Source: Paenibacillus tengchongensis (lineage in GTDB: Bacteria > Bacillota > Bacilli > Paenibacillales > Paenibacillaceae). Taken from it: DNA of 64,000 nt. The position numbers were made by a program, and so were the translations under genes. The stretch lies in assembly GCF_008973665.1 (NCBI RefSeq), contig NZ_WACP01000008.1, forward strand, positions 75,752 through 139,751. Direction: 5' to 3'. The number at the start of each line of letters is the position of its first letter. Position 1 is the first letter of the stretch. Under the pieces are notes generated by a model. The model did no database searches. It saw nothing but the letters and a program-made list of their open reading frames with translations, and was not told where the DNA came from. Shown here piece after piece: positions 52,951-60,682 of the stretch.

Positions 52951-53574
52951 TCAGATATTGTCGGCAGAAGAGCCGGAAATAGGGATCACTTTCAACTGCG
53001 GCCAAATGGCCGGCCAGTTTTTCTTGGCGACACGCATTTCATAGACCGGATGCATCTTCCGGCTTGCCAGGACTACGGGCGTCGGGCTTACCCGTATTTC
53101 GATGCAATCCTTGGCCCCGTGCGGAGCTGCCAGCACAAGCTGTCCGCTGGAGTCCAGAGACAAGCCGAGGGCGGTTGCCGTTTCAGGGAATTTGGACATG
53201 CCGTCTGTAGAAGAGGTATAGGGGGCCACATCATTGACGGTATGCATTCTGGCCTGGTTCTTGACCGACCAGGGAATGGATGGGGCGGCCGCCCGCAGGC
53301 GTTCCTCCCAGCGCTTCTCCGTCTCCTCGCGGATATCGCCGGGGTCGAAGTAAATGACATCGATATCAGGCAGAGGGGTGCGTTCTGAAAAGCCGTGCTG
53401 CACATCCCACACCTTGGCCCGTACAAACCCGGCACATACCCACCAGTCCGGCAATTGCAGCGCCCCGGCCGCTGCCAGAATCTCCATCATCCACGCATCC
53501 TCCCGCACGGCCTGCAGCAGGTCTTCTTCATTATGTATCCGATGTATAGTCAACCATCTCAGCTCCGTTTCCAT
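52951..53574 (-). CDS. Nucleotidyltransferase family protein (DUF925 type)
   Basis: 207 residues. Features: LLQAVREDAWMMEILAAAGAL, LPDWWVCAGFVRAKVWDVQHGF, LPDIDVIYFDP (the D-x-D metal-binding strand), WSVKNQARMHTVND and a C-terminal basic part. This set is diagnostic of NTP_transf_6/DUF925 proteins, predicted to transfer a nucleotide to an unknown acceptor. Single gene, divergent from lytS. Confidence 0.87.
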   Translation of the reverse strand: METELRWLTIHRIHNEEDLLQAVREDAWMMEILAAAGALQLPDWWVCAGFVRAKVWDVQHGFSERTPLPDIDVIYFDPGDIREETEKRWEERLRAAAPSIPWSVKNQARMHTVNDVAPYTSSTDGMSKFPETATALGLSLDSSGQLVLAAPHGAKDCIEIRVSPTPVVLASRKMHPVYEMRVAKKNWPAIWPQLKVIPISGSSADNI

Positions 53575-53765
53575 AACAATTTACCAATAATCACCTGTCC
53601 ATTATCGCACAGCCGGCTTGATCCGGGGATAACTTTTTGGTGGCGGATGTCCCATGCTCCTTGCGGCAACGACTTGGCATCCTGTCCGGTCGGGCAGCGC
53701 CGCATCCGTTGCTTCCGGAAAGCCGCCGGAACTATAATGGATGCACAGAGGAGGCTTGGAAGGCA

Positions 53766-55430
53766 ATGCAAATGAATTTAACGATCCTGCTGCAGCTGCT
53801 GGAGCGGGCGGCGCTGCTGTTCATGAGCCTGTTCGTGCTGACGCGGCTGCCGCGGTTCCGGGAGACGTTTAACAAAAGCAGCTATACGGTGCAGGAGCGC
53901 GTGTTGCTGTCAGGAATTTTCAGCCTGTTCGCGATCTTCGGAACGTACACCGGTATTAACGTGGAAGGCTCCCTGGTCAATGTGCGCATTATCGCCATTA
54001 TGGCGGGCGGTATTCTGTTCGGCCCGTGGGTTGGACTGGTAACCGGAGTCATCTCCGGCATTCACCGCTTCCTGATCGATATCGGCGGGGTCACCTCGGT
54101 GCCCTGCCTGATTACCAGCATCGCCGCAGGCATCGTCTCGTCCATCATTTACCGCAAGGCGCAGCCGGAGCGGCGCTGGATCAACGGTATTCTGGCGGGG
54201 ATGGGCTGTGAGGCGCTGACGATGCTGCTGATTCTCGTAATGGCTGATCCGCCCGTTCTGGGCGTGGATATCGTAACGAAGATTGCTTTTCCGATGATCG
54301 TCGGCCAGGTCTGTGTCGGTCTGATTGTACTGCTCATCCAGAGCGTGGAAGGGGAGAAGGAACGGATTGCGGCGGTGCAGTCCAAGCTGGCACTCGACAT
54401 CGCGAATAAAACGCTGCCTTACTTCCGGCATATCAATCCGGGTGCGCTGCAGACGATCTGCCGCATTATCAAGGAGGAGATCGGGGCGGATGCCGTAGCG
54501 ATTACGGACACGCGCTATATCCGTGCTTATGTCGGCGTGGGTGCGGAATACTATACAGAGCCTGCCAGCGAAATCATCAGCGAGGAGACCAAGAAGACGA
54601 TCCGCAGCGGTGAAATCACGATCCGGGACAACGATACCGAATATATGAACCGGGGCATCCGCTCCCTGATCATTATCCCGTTTAAGGAAAAGGGGGAGGT
54701 GACCGGCTCGCTGAAAATTTATTACACCAAGGCGCACAAAATTACCGATTCCCTGCAGGCGCTTGCGCTCGGGCTGTCGCAGATGATCTCGACCTTGATG
54801 GAAATCTCCCGGGTGGAGGATATGAAGGAGATGGCCAACAAGGCGGAGCTGAAGGCACTGCAGACGAGCATCAATCCCCATTTTCTGTTCAATGCGCTGA
54901 ATGCCATTGCTTCCTCGATCCGTATTGACCCGGGCAAAGCGCGCGAGCTGATCGTCAACCTGTCCGGCTATATGCGCTACAATCTGGAGCTGACGGACGA
55001 CTTCATTGACCTCCGGCGCGAGCTGCAGCAGGTGCAGCAATATGTCGAGATTGAAAAAGCGCGCTTCGGCGGGCGGCTGGAGGTACTCTATGATATCGAC
55101 GAGGTGGAGGTGCGTATCCCGAGCCTGATCATTCAGCCTCTGGTAGAGAATGCCATTGTCCATGGCATCCTGAAGGTGAAGGGCAAAGGAACGGTAACGA
55201 TCTCGGTCAAGGACCTCGGGGACCAAGTGCGCATCGGCATTACCGACACCGGCACGGGCATCCGGGAGGAGATGATTACCCGGGTATACAGCGGCGGCAT
55301 GCCGGAAAATAAGATCGGACTGTTCAATGTGCATCAGCGGGTGAAGCTGATCTATGGCACAGGGCTGGTGATCACCCGGCTTGATCCGGGGACGGACATT
55401 TACTTTGACGTGACAAAGGAGCAGCGATGA
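53766..55430 (+). CDS. lytS: LytS-like sensor histidine kinase
   Basis: 554 residues from ATG 53766 (GAGGAGG 11 bases upstream; ATG 53772 is an alternative). The 5TM-5TMR_LYT module fills residues ~1-190 (IMAGGILFGPWVGLVTGVISGIHRFLIDIGG), then a GAF-like domain, and a LytS-type kinase with KALQTSINPHFLFNALNAIAS as phospho-acceptor region. The ATPase part has IQPLVENAIVHG and DTGTGI. Four-base overlap with the LytTR regulator. Related kinases (BtsS, YpdA) sense pyruvate; LytS proteins sense membrane or pyruvate status. Confidence 0.93.
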   Translation: MQMNLTILLQLLERAALLFMSLFVLTRLPRFRETFNKSSYTVQERVLLSGIFSLFAIFGTYTGINVEGSLVNVRIIAIMAGGILFGPWVGLVTGVISGIHRFLIDIGGVTSVPCLITSIAAGIVSSIIYRKAQPERRWINGILAGMGCEALTMLLILVMADPPVLGVDIVTKIAFPMIVGQVCVGLIVLLIQSVEGEKERIAAVQSKLALDIANKTLPYFRHINPGALQTICRIIKEEIGADAVAITDTRYIRAYVGVGAEYYTEPASEIISEETKKTIRSGEITIRDNDTEYMNRGIRSLIIIPFKEKGEVTGSLKIYYTKAHKITDSLQALALGLSQMISTLMEISRVEDMKEMANKAELKALQTSINPHFLFNALNAIASSIRIDPGKARELIVNLSGYMRYNLELTDDFIDLRRELQQVQQYVEIEKARFGGRLEVLYDIDEVEVRIPSLIIQPLVENAIVHGILKVKGKGTVTISVKDLGDQVRIGITDTGTGIREEMITRVYSGGMPENKIGLFNVHQRVKLIYGTGLVITRLDPGTDIYFDVTKEQR

Positions 55431-56152
55431 GAGCAATTATAGTGGAAGATGAAGTGCTGGCGCGGCAGGAGCTTGCCTTTCTGATCGGAGAACACAGCTC
55501 CGTGAATATTGTGGCCGAGTTTGAGGACGGTCTGGATGCGCTGAAGTTCCTGCAGGCGGAGGAGGTCGATGCGATTTTTCTGGACATTAACATTCCATCC
55601 ATTGATGGGGTGCTACTGGCGCAAAATATAAGCCGCTTCTCGGTGAAGCCTTACATTATCTTCACAACGGCTTACAAGGAGCATGCAGCCGAAGCGTTCG
55701 AGATTGAGGCGTTCGATTATATTCTGAAGCCTTACAGTGAATCGCGGATCAAAGCGATGCTGCAAAAGCTTGAGGCTGCCTTCGCCCAGCGCGGGCGGCT
55801 GGAGGAGGGGCAGGCCCGGGTCAGCAACAAAGTGAATTTGTGGAAGGACGAGAAGATCATTGTTGTGGATGCGGACGATATCCGCTATGCATCAGCCCAG
55901 GAAAAGACGACCAGCGTAATTACCAAGGATGGGGAGTACAGTGTGGCGGCAAGCATCAGCGAATTCCATGCCCGTCTGACGCCGGAGCGTTTTTTTCGCT
56001 GTCACCGCTCTTATATCGTCAACCTGTCGAAGGTCAAGGAGATCATCCCCTGGTTCAACAATACGTATCTGCTGCGCCTCAGCGATGTGGATGATGAGGT
56101 GCCGGTCAGCCGCAGCAAGGTGAAGGAATTCAGGCAGATCATGCAGCTATAA
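55427..56152 (+). CDS. lytR: LytR/YpdB-like response regulator (LytTR DNA-binding)
   Basis: 241 residues; ATGA overlap with lytS. Receiver domain 1-120 with DAIFLDINIPSIDGV (phospho-Asp) and FDYILKPYSESRI; LytTR domain 140-241 with TKDGEYSVAASISEFHARL, FRCHRSYIVNLSKVKEI and VPVSRSKVKEFRQIM. It should bind direct repeats upstream of its target. The next gene downstream is an OFA-family transporter with repeat elements before its -10 box. Confidence 0.95.
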   Translation: MRAIIVEDEVLARQELAFLIGEHSSVNIVAEFEDGLDALKFLQAEEVDAIFLDINIPSIDGVLLAQNISRFSVKPYIIFTTAYKEHAAEAFEIEAFDYILKPYSESRIKAMLQKLEAAFAQRGRLEEGQARVSNKVNLWKDEKIIVVDADDIRYASAQEKTTSVITKDGEYSVAASISEFHARLTPERFFRCHRSYIVNLSKVKEIIPWFNNTYLLRLSDVDDEVPVSRSKVKEFRQIMQL

Positions 56153-56156
56153 AGGC

Positions 56157-56222
56157 ATTTCATTCCCTGAAAATATCATCTCGTGCCGGATTTCTCTCAG
56201 GAAAACGCTTTTTCGCTATACT
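56157..56222 (+). promoter_or_regulatory. Candidate LytTR operator and promoter of the OFA transporter
   Basis: Two ATTTC...GAAAA words start at 56157 and 56190, 33 bp (three helical turns) apart. TATACT lies at 56217-56222, but no good -35 box stands 17 bp upstream. This is what an activator-dependent promoter looks like. Confidence 0.5.
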
Positions 56223-56273
56223 GGGGTTGCAAAGATGCTTGCAGACCTACCTGAGAGAAAGAAGGGTTGTACA

Positions 56274-57515
56274 ATGAAAACGACTACACCCGGCAATAAG
56301 CGCTGGATGATCGTGCTTGGCACGGTCCTGATGCAAATGGGCCTCGGTACAATTTATACATGGAGCCTGTTCAACGCCCCGCTGGTCAGCAAATTCGGCT
56401 GGGAGCTGAGCTCCGTCTCCATTACTTTTTCCATTACCAGCTTCGCTTTGGCCTTCGCCACCTTGTTCGCCGGGAGGCTGCAGGAACGGTTCGGACTCCG
56501 CAGGCTGACCGCATCGGCAGGCGTCCTGCTCGGACTCGGACTTATTCTCAGCTCCCAGGCCGGTTCCCTCCCCATGTTCTATCTGCTGGCCGGGCTGGTC
56601 GTGGGTTATGCCGACGGTACGGCGTACATTACGTCCTTGTCCAATCTGATCAAGTGGTTTCCGCGGCATAAAGGTCTCATCTCGGGCGTGTCGGTCGGCG
56701 CTTACGGTACGGGAAGCCTGGTTTTCCGCTACATCAACGGCAGCCTGATTGAAAACGCTGGCGTCTCGGCCGCCTTCCTCTACTGGGGCTTGATCGTGAC
56801 CGTGATGATTGTGCTCGGCTCGCTGCTTGTCCGCGAGGCTCCGCAGCCGCAGCAGATGGCCACCGCCGGTAAAGCTCCTGCCGCCGTCCGTGACTTTACA
56901 GTAAAAGAAATGCTCCGCACCAAGGAAGCCTACCTGCTGTTCGTCATCTTCTTCGCCGCCTGCATGAGCGGACTGTATCTGATCGGCATCGTCAAGGATA
57001 TCGGCATGCAGCTGGCCGGACTGGATGCCGCCGCAGCCGCCAATGCCGTCGCGATGATTGCCATCTTTAACACAGCGGGCCGGCTGGTACTCGGGGCATT
57101 GTCCGACAAGGTCAGCCGGATAAAGCTGGTCGGTACGACGCTTATGGTGACCGCCATTGCTACGCTGACGCTCAGCTTTGCCACCTTGAGCTACGGGCTG
57201 TTCTTCACGTGTGTCGCCGTCATCGCGTTTTGCTTCGGGGGCAATATCACGGTCTTCCCGGCGATTGTCGGGGACTACTTCGGACTGAAGCATCACAGCA
57301 AGAATTACGGCGTGGTCTATCAGGGCTTCGGCCTCGGAGCGCTGTCCGCCTCCTTCATCGCCGCGATGCTGGGCGGCTTCAAGCCTACGTTTATCGTCAT
57401 CGGGGCCCTGTGCATCCTGTCCGGCATCATAGCGGTATCGTTGAAGCCGCATGTCAGCGGCAAGGACGCCGCAGCCAAGGGAATGAGCCTGAAGCCTTAT
57501 GGCGGCACGGCTTAA
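56274..57515 (+). CDS. MFS transporter, oxalate/formate antiporter (OFA) family
   Basis: 413 residues from ATG 56274 (GAAGG upstream). Twelve membrane segments. The signatures MQMGLGTIYTWSLFNAPLV, LQERFGLRRLTASAGVLLGLG, NLIKWFPRHKGLISGVSVGAYG, LSDKVSRIKLVG and FPAIVGDYFGLKHHSKNYGVVYQGFGLGAL are characteristic of OFA proteins such as E. coli YhjX. YhjX is the target of the LytS/LytTR-type YpdAB system and is implicated in pyruvate handling. The same pairing here suggests a monocarboxylate (pyruvate-like) transporter controlled by the LytSR encoded upstream. Confidence 0.9.
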   Translation: MKTTTPGNKRWMIVLGTVLMQMGLGTIYTWSLFNAPLVSKFGWELSSVSITFSITSFALAFATLFAGRLQERFGLRRLTASAGVLLGLGLILSSQAGSLPMFYLLAGLVVGYADGTAYITSLSNLIKWFPRHKGLISGVSVGAYGTGSLVFRYINGSLIENAGVSAAFLYWGLIVTVMIVLGSLLVREAPQPQQMATAGKAPAAVRDFTVKEMLRTKEAYLLFVIFFAACMSGLYLIGIVKDIGMQLAGLDAAAAANAVAMIAIFNTAGRLVLGALSDKVSRIKLVGTTLMVTAIATLTLSFATLSYGLFFTCVAVIAFCFGGNITVFPAIVGDYFGLKHHSKNYGVVYQGFGLGALSASFIAAMLGGFKPTFIVIGALCILSGIIAVSLKPHVSGKDAAAKGMSLKPYGGTA

Positions 57516-57564
57516 CCAATATATTTGTCGGCTTAAAAGTAAGCTGAAGACTACAGAGAAGCAG

Positions 57565-57604
57565 AAGCGGTTACCGGCCTTTCAAGAGGCGGTAACCGCT
57601 TTTG
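57565..57604 (+). terminator. Terminator of the OFA transporter gene
   Basis: AAGCGGTTACCG pairs perfectly with CGGTAACCGCTT, followed by TTTG. Confidence 0.9.
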
Positions 57605-57659
57605 CGTGGAAACCAACCTGCGGATTGTGTCGGGGGAGTTGCCGGGCTTTCCGGGTAAG

Positions 57660-58080
57660 GCCGGAAGTTGTCTGCTGCCAGTGGCAGCCAATTCCGGGGC
57701 GGGGCCGGGAAAGTGCTACTGGCGGGTGACAGCGAATACCCGGGGGAGGGCCGGGAAGTGCTACTGGCGGGTGGCAGCGAATACCTGGGGGAGGGCTGGA
57801 GGGTGGCTTCGGCGGGTGACAGCGAATACCCGGGGGAGGGCCGGGAAGTGCTACTGGCGGGTGGCAGCGAATACCTGGGGTAAGGCTGGAGGGTGGATTC
57901 TGCGGGTGGCAGCGAATATCCGAGGGAGGGCCGGGAAGCGCTACTGGCGGGTGACAGCGAATACCTTGGGTAAGGCTGGAGGGTGGATTCTGCGGGTGGC
58001 AGCGAATATCCGAGGGAGGGCCGGGAAGTGCTACTGGCGGGTGGCAGCGAATATCCGGGGGAGGGCCGGGAAGTGCCTCC
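57660..58080. repeat. Tandem repeat array, ~45/48-bp units
   Basis: Nine units around GCGGGTGGCAGCGAATA. Two kinds alternate, one followed by GGGAGGGCCGGGAAGTGC and one by GGCTGGAGGGTGGAT, so the higher-order unit is ~93 bp. Because 93 is divisible by three, long frames stay open on both strands, giving proline-rich or glycine/tryptophan-rich translations without RBS or family resemblance. Confidence 0.85.
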
Positions 58081-58164
58081 GGTGATGTTCTGGACTTCCG
58101 GCCGTTGGTGCCCCCGGATTTCTTGATGATTAACGGCAGTGCGGTAGGAAACAGGACGCAGCAG

Positions 58165-58385
58165 GAGGTAATCAACTCTATCTAATTGGAAAATCGCCAT
58201 CTAATTTTGACTGTGTGAAGATAATCACCAAACTAAATGGATAATCGCCACTTAATATGGGCGAAAGTGTAATGCAATGCTAGGATTTACTTGATTAAGT
58301 GGCGATAATCGAATTAGATTGCTAAAATCCGTAAAAATGGCAAAATTAGTGTGCAATAATCGATCTAATTTATTTTGAAGCATGT
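58165..58385. repeat. Cluster of dispersed AATCGCCACTTAAT-type repeats
   Basis: ATCGCCATCTAATTTT, AATCGCCACTTAAT (58245-58258), the inverted AAGTGGCGATAATCG and AATCGATCTAATTT lie within ~200 bp. AATCGCCACTTAAT also occurs at 33157-33170. No gene. Confidence 0.6.
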
Positions 58386-58440
58386 AGCTGGGTCTCCTGC
58401 AGAAGGTTGGTGGAAGACTAGGCGATCATTCATGCAGGAA

Positions 58441-58469
58441 GGATGGATAGATGGATGGATGGATGGATG
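58441..58469. repeat. GGAT simple repeat
   Basis: About seven GGAT units, one of them variant (GGATAGAT). Confidence 0.85.
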
Positions 58470-58830
58470 CGTTTGGGTGCATGGGGAATGAAATATTTCT
58501 GAAGCTCAGGGAGTTTCGAAAAAGTTGATGCTGCCTTGCGCCATCTGATCTGGAGGCGGTATACGGCATGCGGAATGTACATCTAATGTACTTTGTGCAA
58601 TAGAATGGCTGATTATCGGATCAACAGGCCAATCTATTGTATTCCGTACAACAGAATCTTGGAAACAGGTCATTTCTCGGCCTGGCCTGCGGTTTCTGCT
58701 GTACAAACTGCAATAGAATCCTCAATCGGGGCTGCAACTCTCCATTCTGTTGTATAAAATGCAATCTGGCTGCATCCGGTGGGACAAGCGGGCAACAGCA
58801 CAAACGTACCATTGGACTGCGGACAATCGG

Positions 58831-58982
58831 GTACTGGAGGAGTGGTTGCCGGAGTAGCTGGTACGGGAGCGGAGGGTACCAGAGCAATGGGGTACCGGAG
58901 CAGAGGGTACTGGAGGAGTGGTTGCCGGAGTAGCTGGTACGGGAGCGGAGGGTACCAGAGCAATGGGGTACCGGAGCAGAGG
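58831..58982. repeat. 76-bp tandem duplication
   Basis: Copy 1 at 58831-58906 and copy 2 at 58907-58982 both start GTACTGGAGGAGTGGTTGCC and are nearly identical; each holds shorter GGTACCGGAG-like sub-repeats. Confidence 0.85.
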
Positions 58983-59086
58983 AGGCTGTAGTAATGGGTG
59001 CTTGAACGTGGTTGCGAGAACAATAGCGGGGGTGGACAAGTGCGTGAAAGGGTAACCGCACAACACGGCGTCTGAACAACCAACCG

Positions 59087-59163
59087 GGCAGCGAACAGGC
59101 AACGAACAGGCAGCGAACAGGCAACGAACAGGCAACGAACAGGCAACGAACAGGCAACGGGCA
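59087..59163. repeat. Seven 11-bp tandem units
   Basis: GGCAACGAACA or GGCAGCGAACA repeated without gaps, the last one degenerate (GGCAACGGGCA). Eleven bases is close to one helical turn. It abuts the odhB terminator. Confidence 0.93.
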
Positions 59164-59198
59164 AAAAAAGCTCTCCGCTGCAGTTGCCCGGAGAGCTA
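59163..59198 (-). terminator. Terminator of the odhAB operon
   Basis: Minus-strand AGCTCTCC pairs with GGAGAGCT, followed by seven U. Confidence 0.9.
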
Positions 59199-59252
59199 AC
59201 GTTATATATATGAGGGGCTGACCATTCAAGGGCAGCGCTGGAGATAAAAAGC

Positions 59253-60629
59253 TTAGCCTTCCAGCAGCAGCGCTTCCGGGTCTTCCAGCAGCTCCTTGAC
59301 CTTGACCAGGAAGCTGACCGCTTCCGAGCCGTCGACAATGCGGTGGTCGTAAGACAGCGCGATGTACATCATCGGCCGGTTGACGGTCCGTTCTTCGTCG
59401 AGGGCGATCGGGCGAAGCTGGATCTTGTGCATGCCGAGAATGCCGACTTGCGGTGTATTCAGGATCGGTGTGGAGAGCAGGGAGCCGAACACGCCGCCGT
59501 TGGTGATTGTGAAAGTGCCGCCCTGCAGCTCCTGCAGGCTGAGCGTGTTGGCGCGGGCCTTGCCAGCCAGTTCGCCGATCTGCCGCTCGATCTCCGGGAA
59601 GCTGAGCCGGTCGGCGTCGCGGACGACCGGCACGACCAGACCTTCCCTGGCGGCCACGGCGATGCCGATGTCATAGTATTTCTTGATGACGAGGTCTTCG
59701 CCGTCGATCTCGGCGTTCAGCAGCGGGTAGGCCTTGAGCGCGCCGATGACGGCCTTGGTGAAGAAGGACATGAAGCCGAGGCTGACGTCGTGCTTCTCCT
59801 TGAAGCCATCCTTGCGGCGCTTGCGGATGTCGAGGATGGCGGTCATGTCCACCTCGTTGAAGGTGGTCAGCATGGCCGCGGTCTGCTGCGCTTCGACGAG
59901 CCGGCTGGCGATCGTCAGCCGTCGGCGCGACATGCGCTTGCGCTCCACGGCCTTGCCGTCCCCGCCCTGCGGCGCAGACGCCGCCGCAGGCTTCGGCGGC
60001 GCCGGCGCTGCGCTCGCCGCCGGCGCTGATGGCGCGGCTTGCGGAGCCGCCGCGCCGTGGCCCGTCACATCGGCCTGGGCAATCCGGCCGATGGGGTCGC
60101 GGGGGCTGACCTCGGCGAGGTCAATGCCCCGCTCCCGCGCCAGCTTGCGCGCCCCCGGCGAAGCCAGGGCCGCATTGCCTGCAGCCGCCGCCTCCGGCGC
60201 GGCGGCCCCAGCATTGCTGGCAGCGGCAGCGCCAGCGGCTCCGGCATTACTGCCAGCCCCGGCAGCTGCGCCAGCGGCTCCGGCATTGCTGCCAGCCCCG
60301 GCAGCTGCGCCACCGGCCCCGGCGCTGCTGCCAGCACCCGCAGCTCCGCCAGCGGCTCCGGCGCTGCTGCCTGCACCAGCAGCAGCGCTGCCGTCGGCCG
60401 CGCCGATAATGCCGATCGTCTCGCCGACGGCCACATTCTCCCCGGCCTGGCGCAGAATGGAGGAGATGACGCCGTCCTCCTCCGCGCTGATCTCCAGGTT
60501 CACTTTGTCGGTCTCAAGCTCGGCAAGCACATCGCCCTGGCCGACCGTGTCGCCCTCCTGCACCAGCCATTTGTAGATCGTTCCTTCGGAAATCGATTCG
60601 CCCAAGTCGGGTACTTTAATTTCGGACAC
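59253..60629 (-). CDS. odhB: Dihydrolipoyllysine succinyltransferase, E2 of 2-oxoglutarate dehydrogenase
   Basis: 458 residues from GTG 60629 (GGGGAGG eight bases upstream). Lipoyl domain 1-80 with the lipoylated Lys in [17 protein letters not shown]; a long Ala/Gly linker with repeated [13 protein letters not shown] units (~84-155); a peripheral subunit-binding domain ([26 protein letters not shown]); a second Ala/Pro linker; and a catalytic domain with [30 protein letters not shown] and the active-site [16 protein letters not shown]. It transfers succinyl groups to CoA. 53 bases downstream of odhA in one operon. The E3 gene is not in view. Confidence 0.95.
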   Translation of the reverse strand: MSEIKVPDLGESISEGTIYKWLVQEGDTVGQGDVLAELETDKVNLEISAEEDGVISSILRQAGENVAVGETIGIIGAADGSAAAGAGSSAGAAGGAAGAGSSAGAGGAAAGAGSNAGAAGAAAGAGSNAGAAGAAAASNAGAAAPEAAAAGNAALASPGARKLARERGIDLAEVSPRDPIGRIAQADVTGHGAAAPQAAPSAPAASAAPAPPKPAAASAPQGGDGKAVERKRMSRRRLTIASRLVEAQQTAAMLTTFNEVDMTAILDIRKRRKDGFKEKHDVSLGFMSFFTKAVIGALKAYPLLNAEIDGEDLVIKKYYDIGIAVAAREGLVVPVVRDADRLSFPEIERQIGELAGKARANTLSLQELQGGTFTITNGGVFGSLLSTPILNTPQVGILGMHKIQLRPIALDEERTVNRPMMYIALSYDHRIVDGSEAVSFLVKVKELLEDPEALLLEG

Positions 60630-60682
60630 AGGCCGTTACCTCCCCAAACATAATGGTTTACGTTATCATGACACCGTCCCCG

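Noticed and set aside
57582..58200. Proline-rich 197-209-residue minus-strand frames and a glycine/tryptophan-rich plus-strand frame over the repeat array
   Set aside because: They are open only because the 93-bp repeat is a multiple of three; no RBS, no family resemblance, and both strands are equally open.
58637..59338. Overlapping frames of 98-222 residues near the odhB end
   Set aside because: They arise from the 76-bp and 11-bp repeats and from the antisense of odhB; no ribosome site and no plausible composition.
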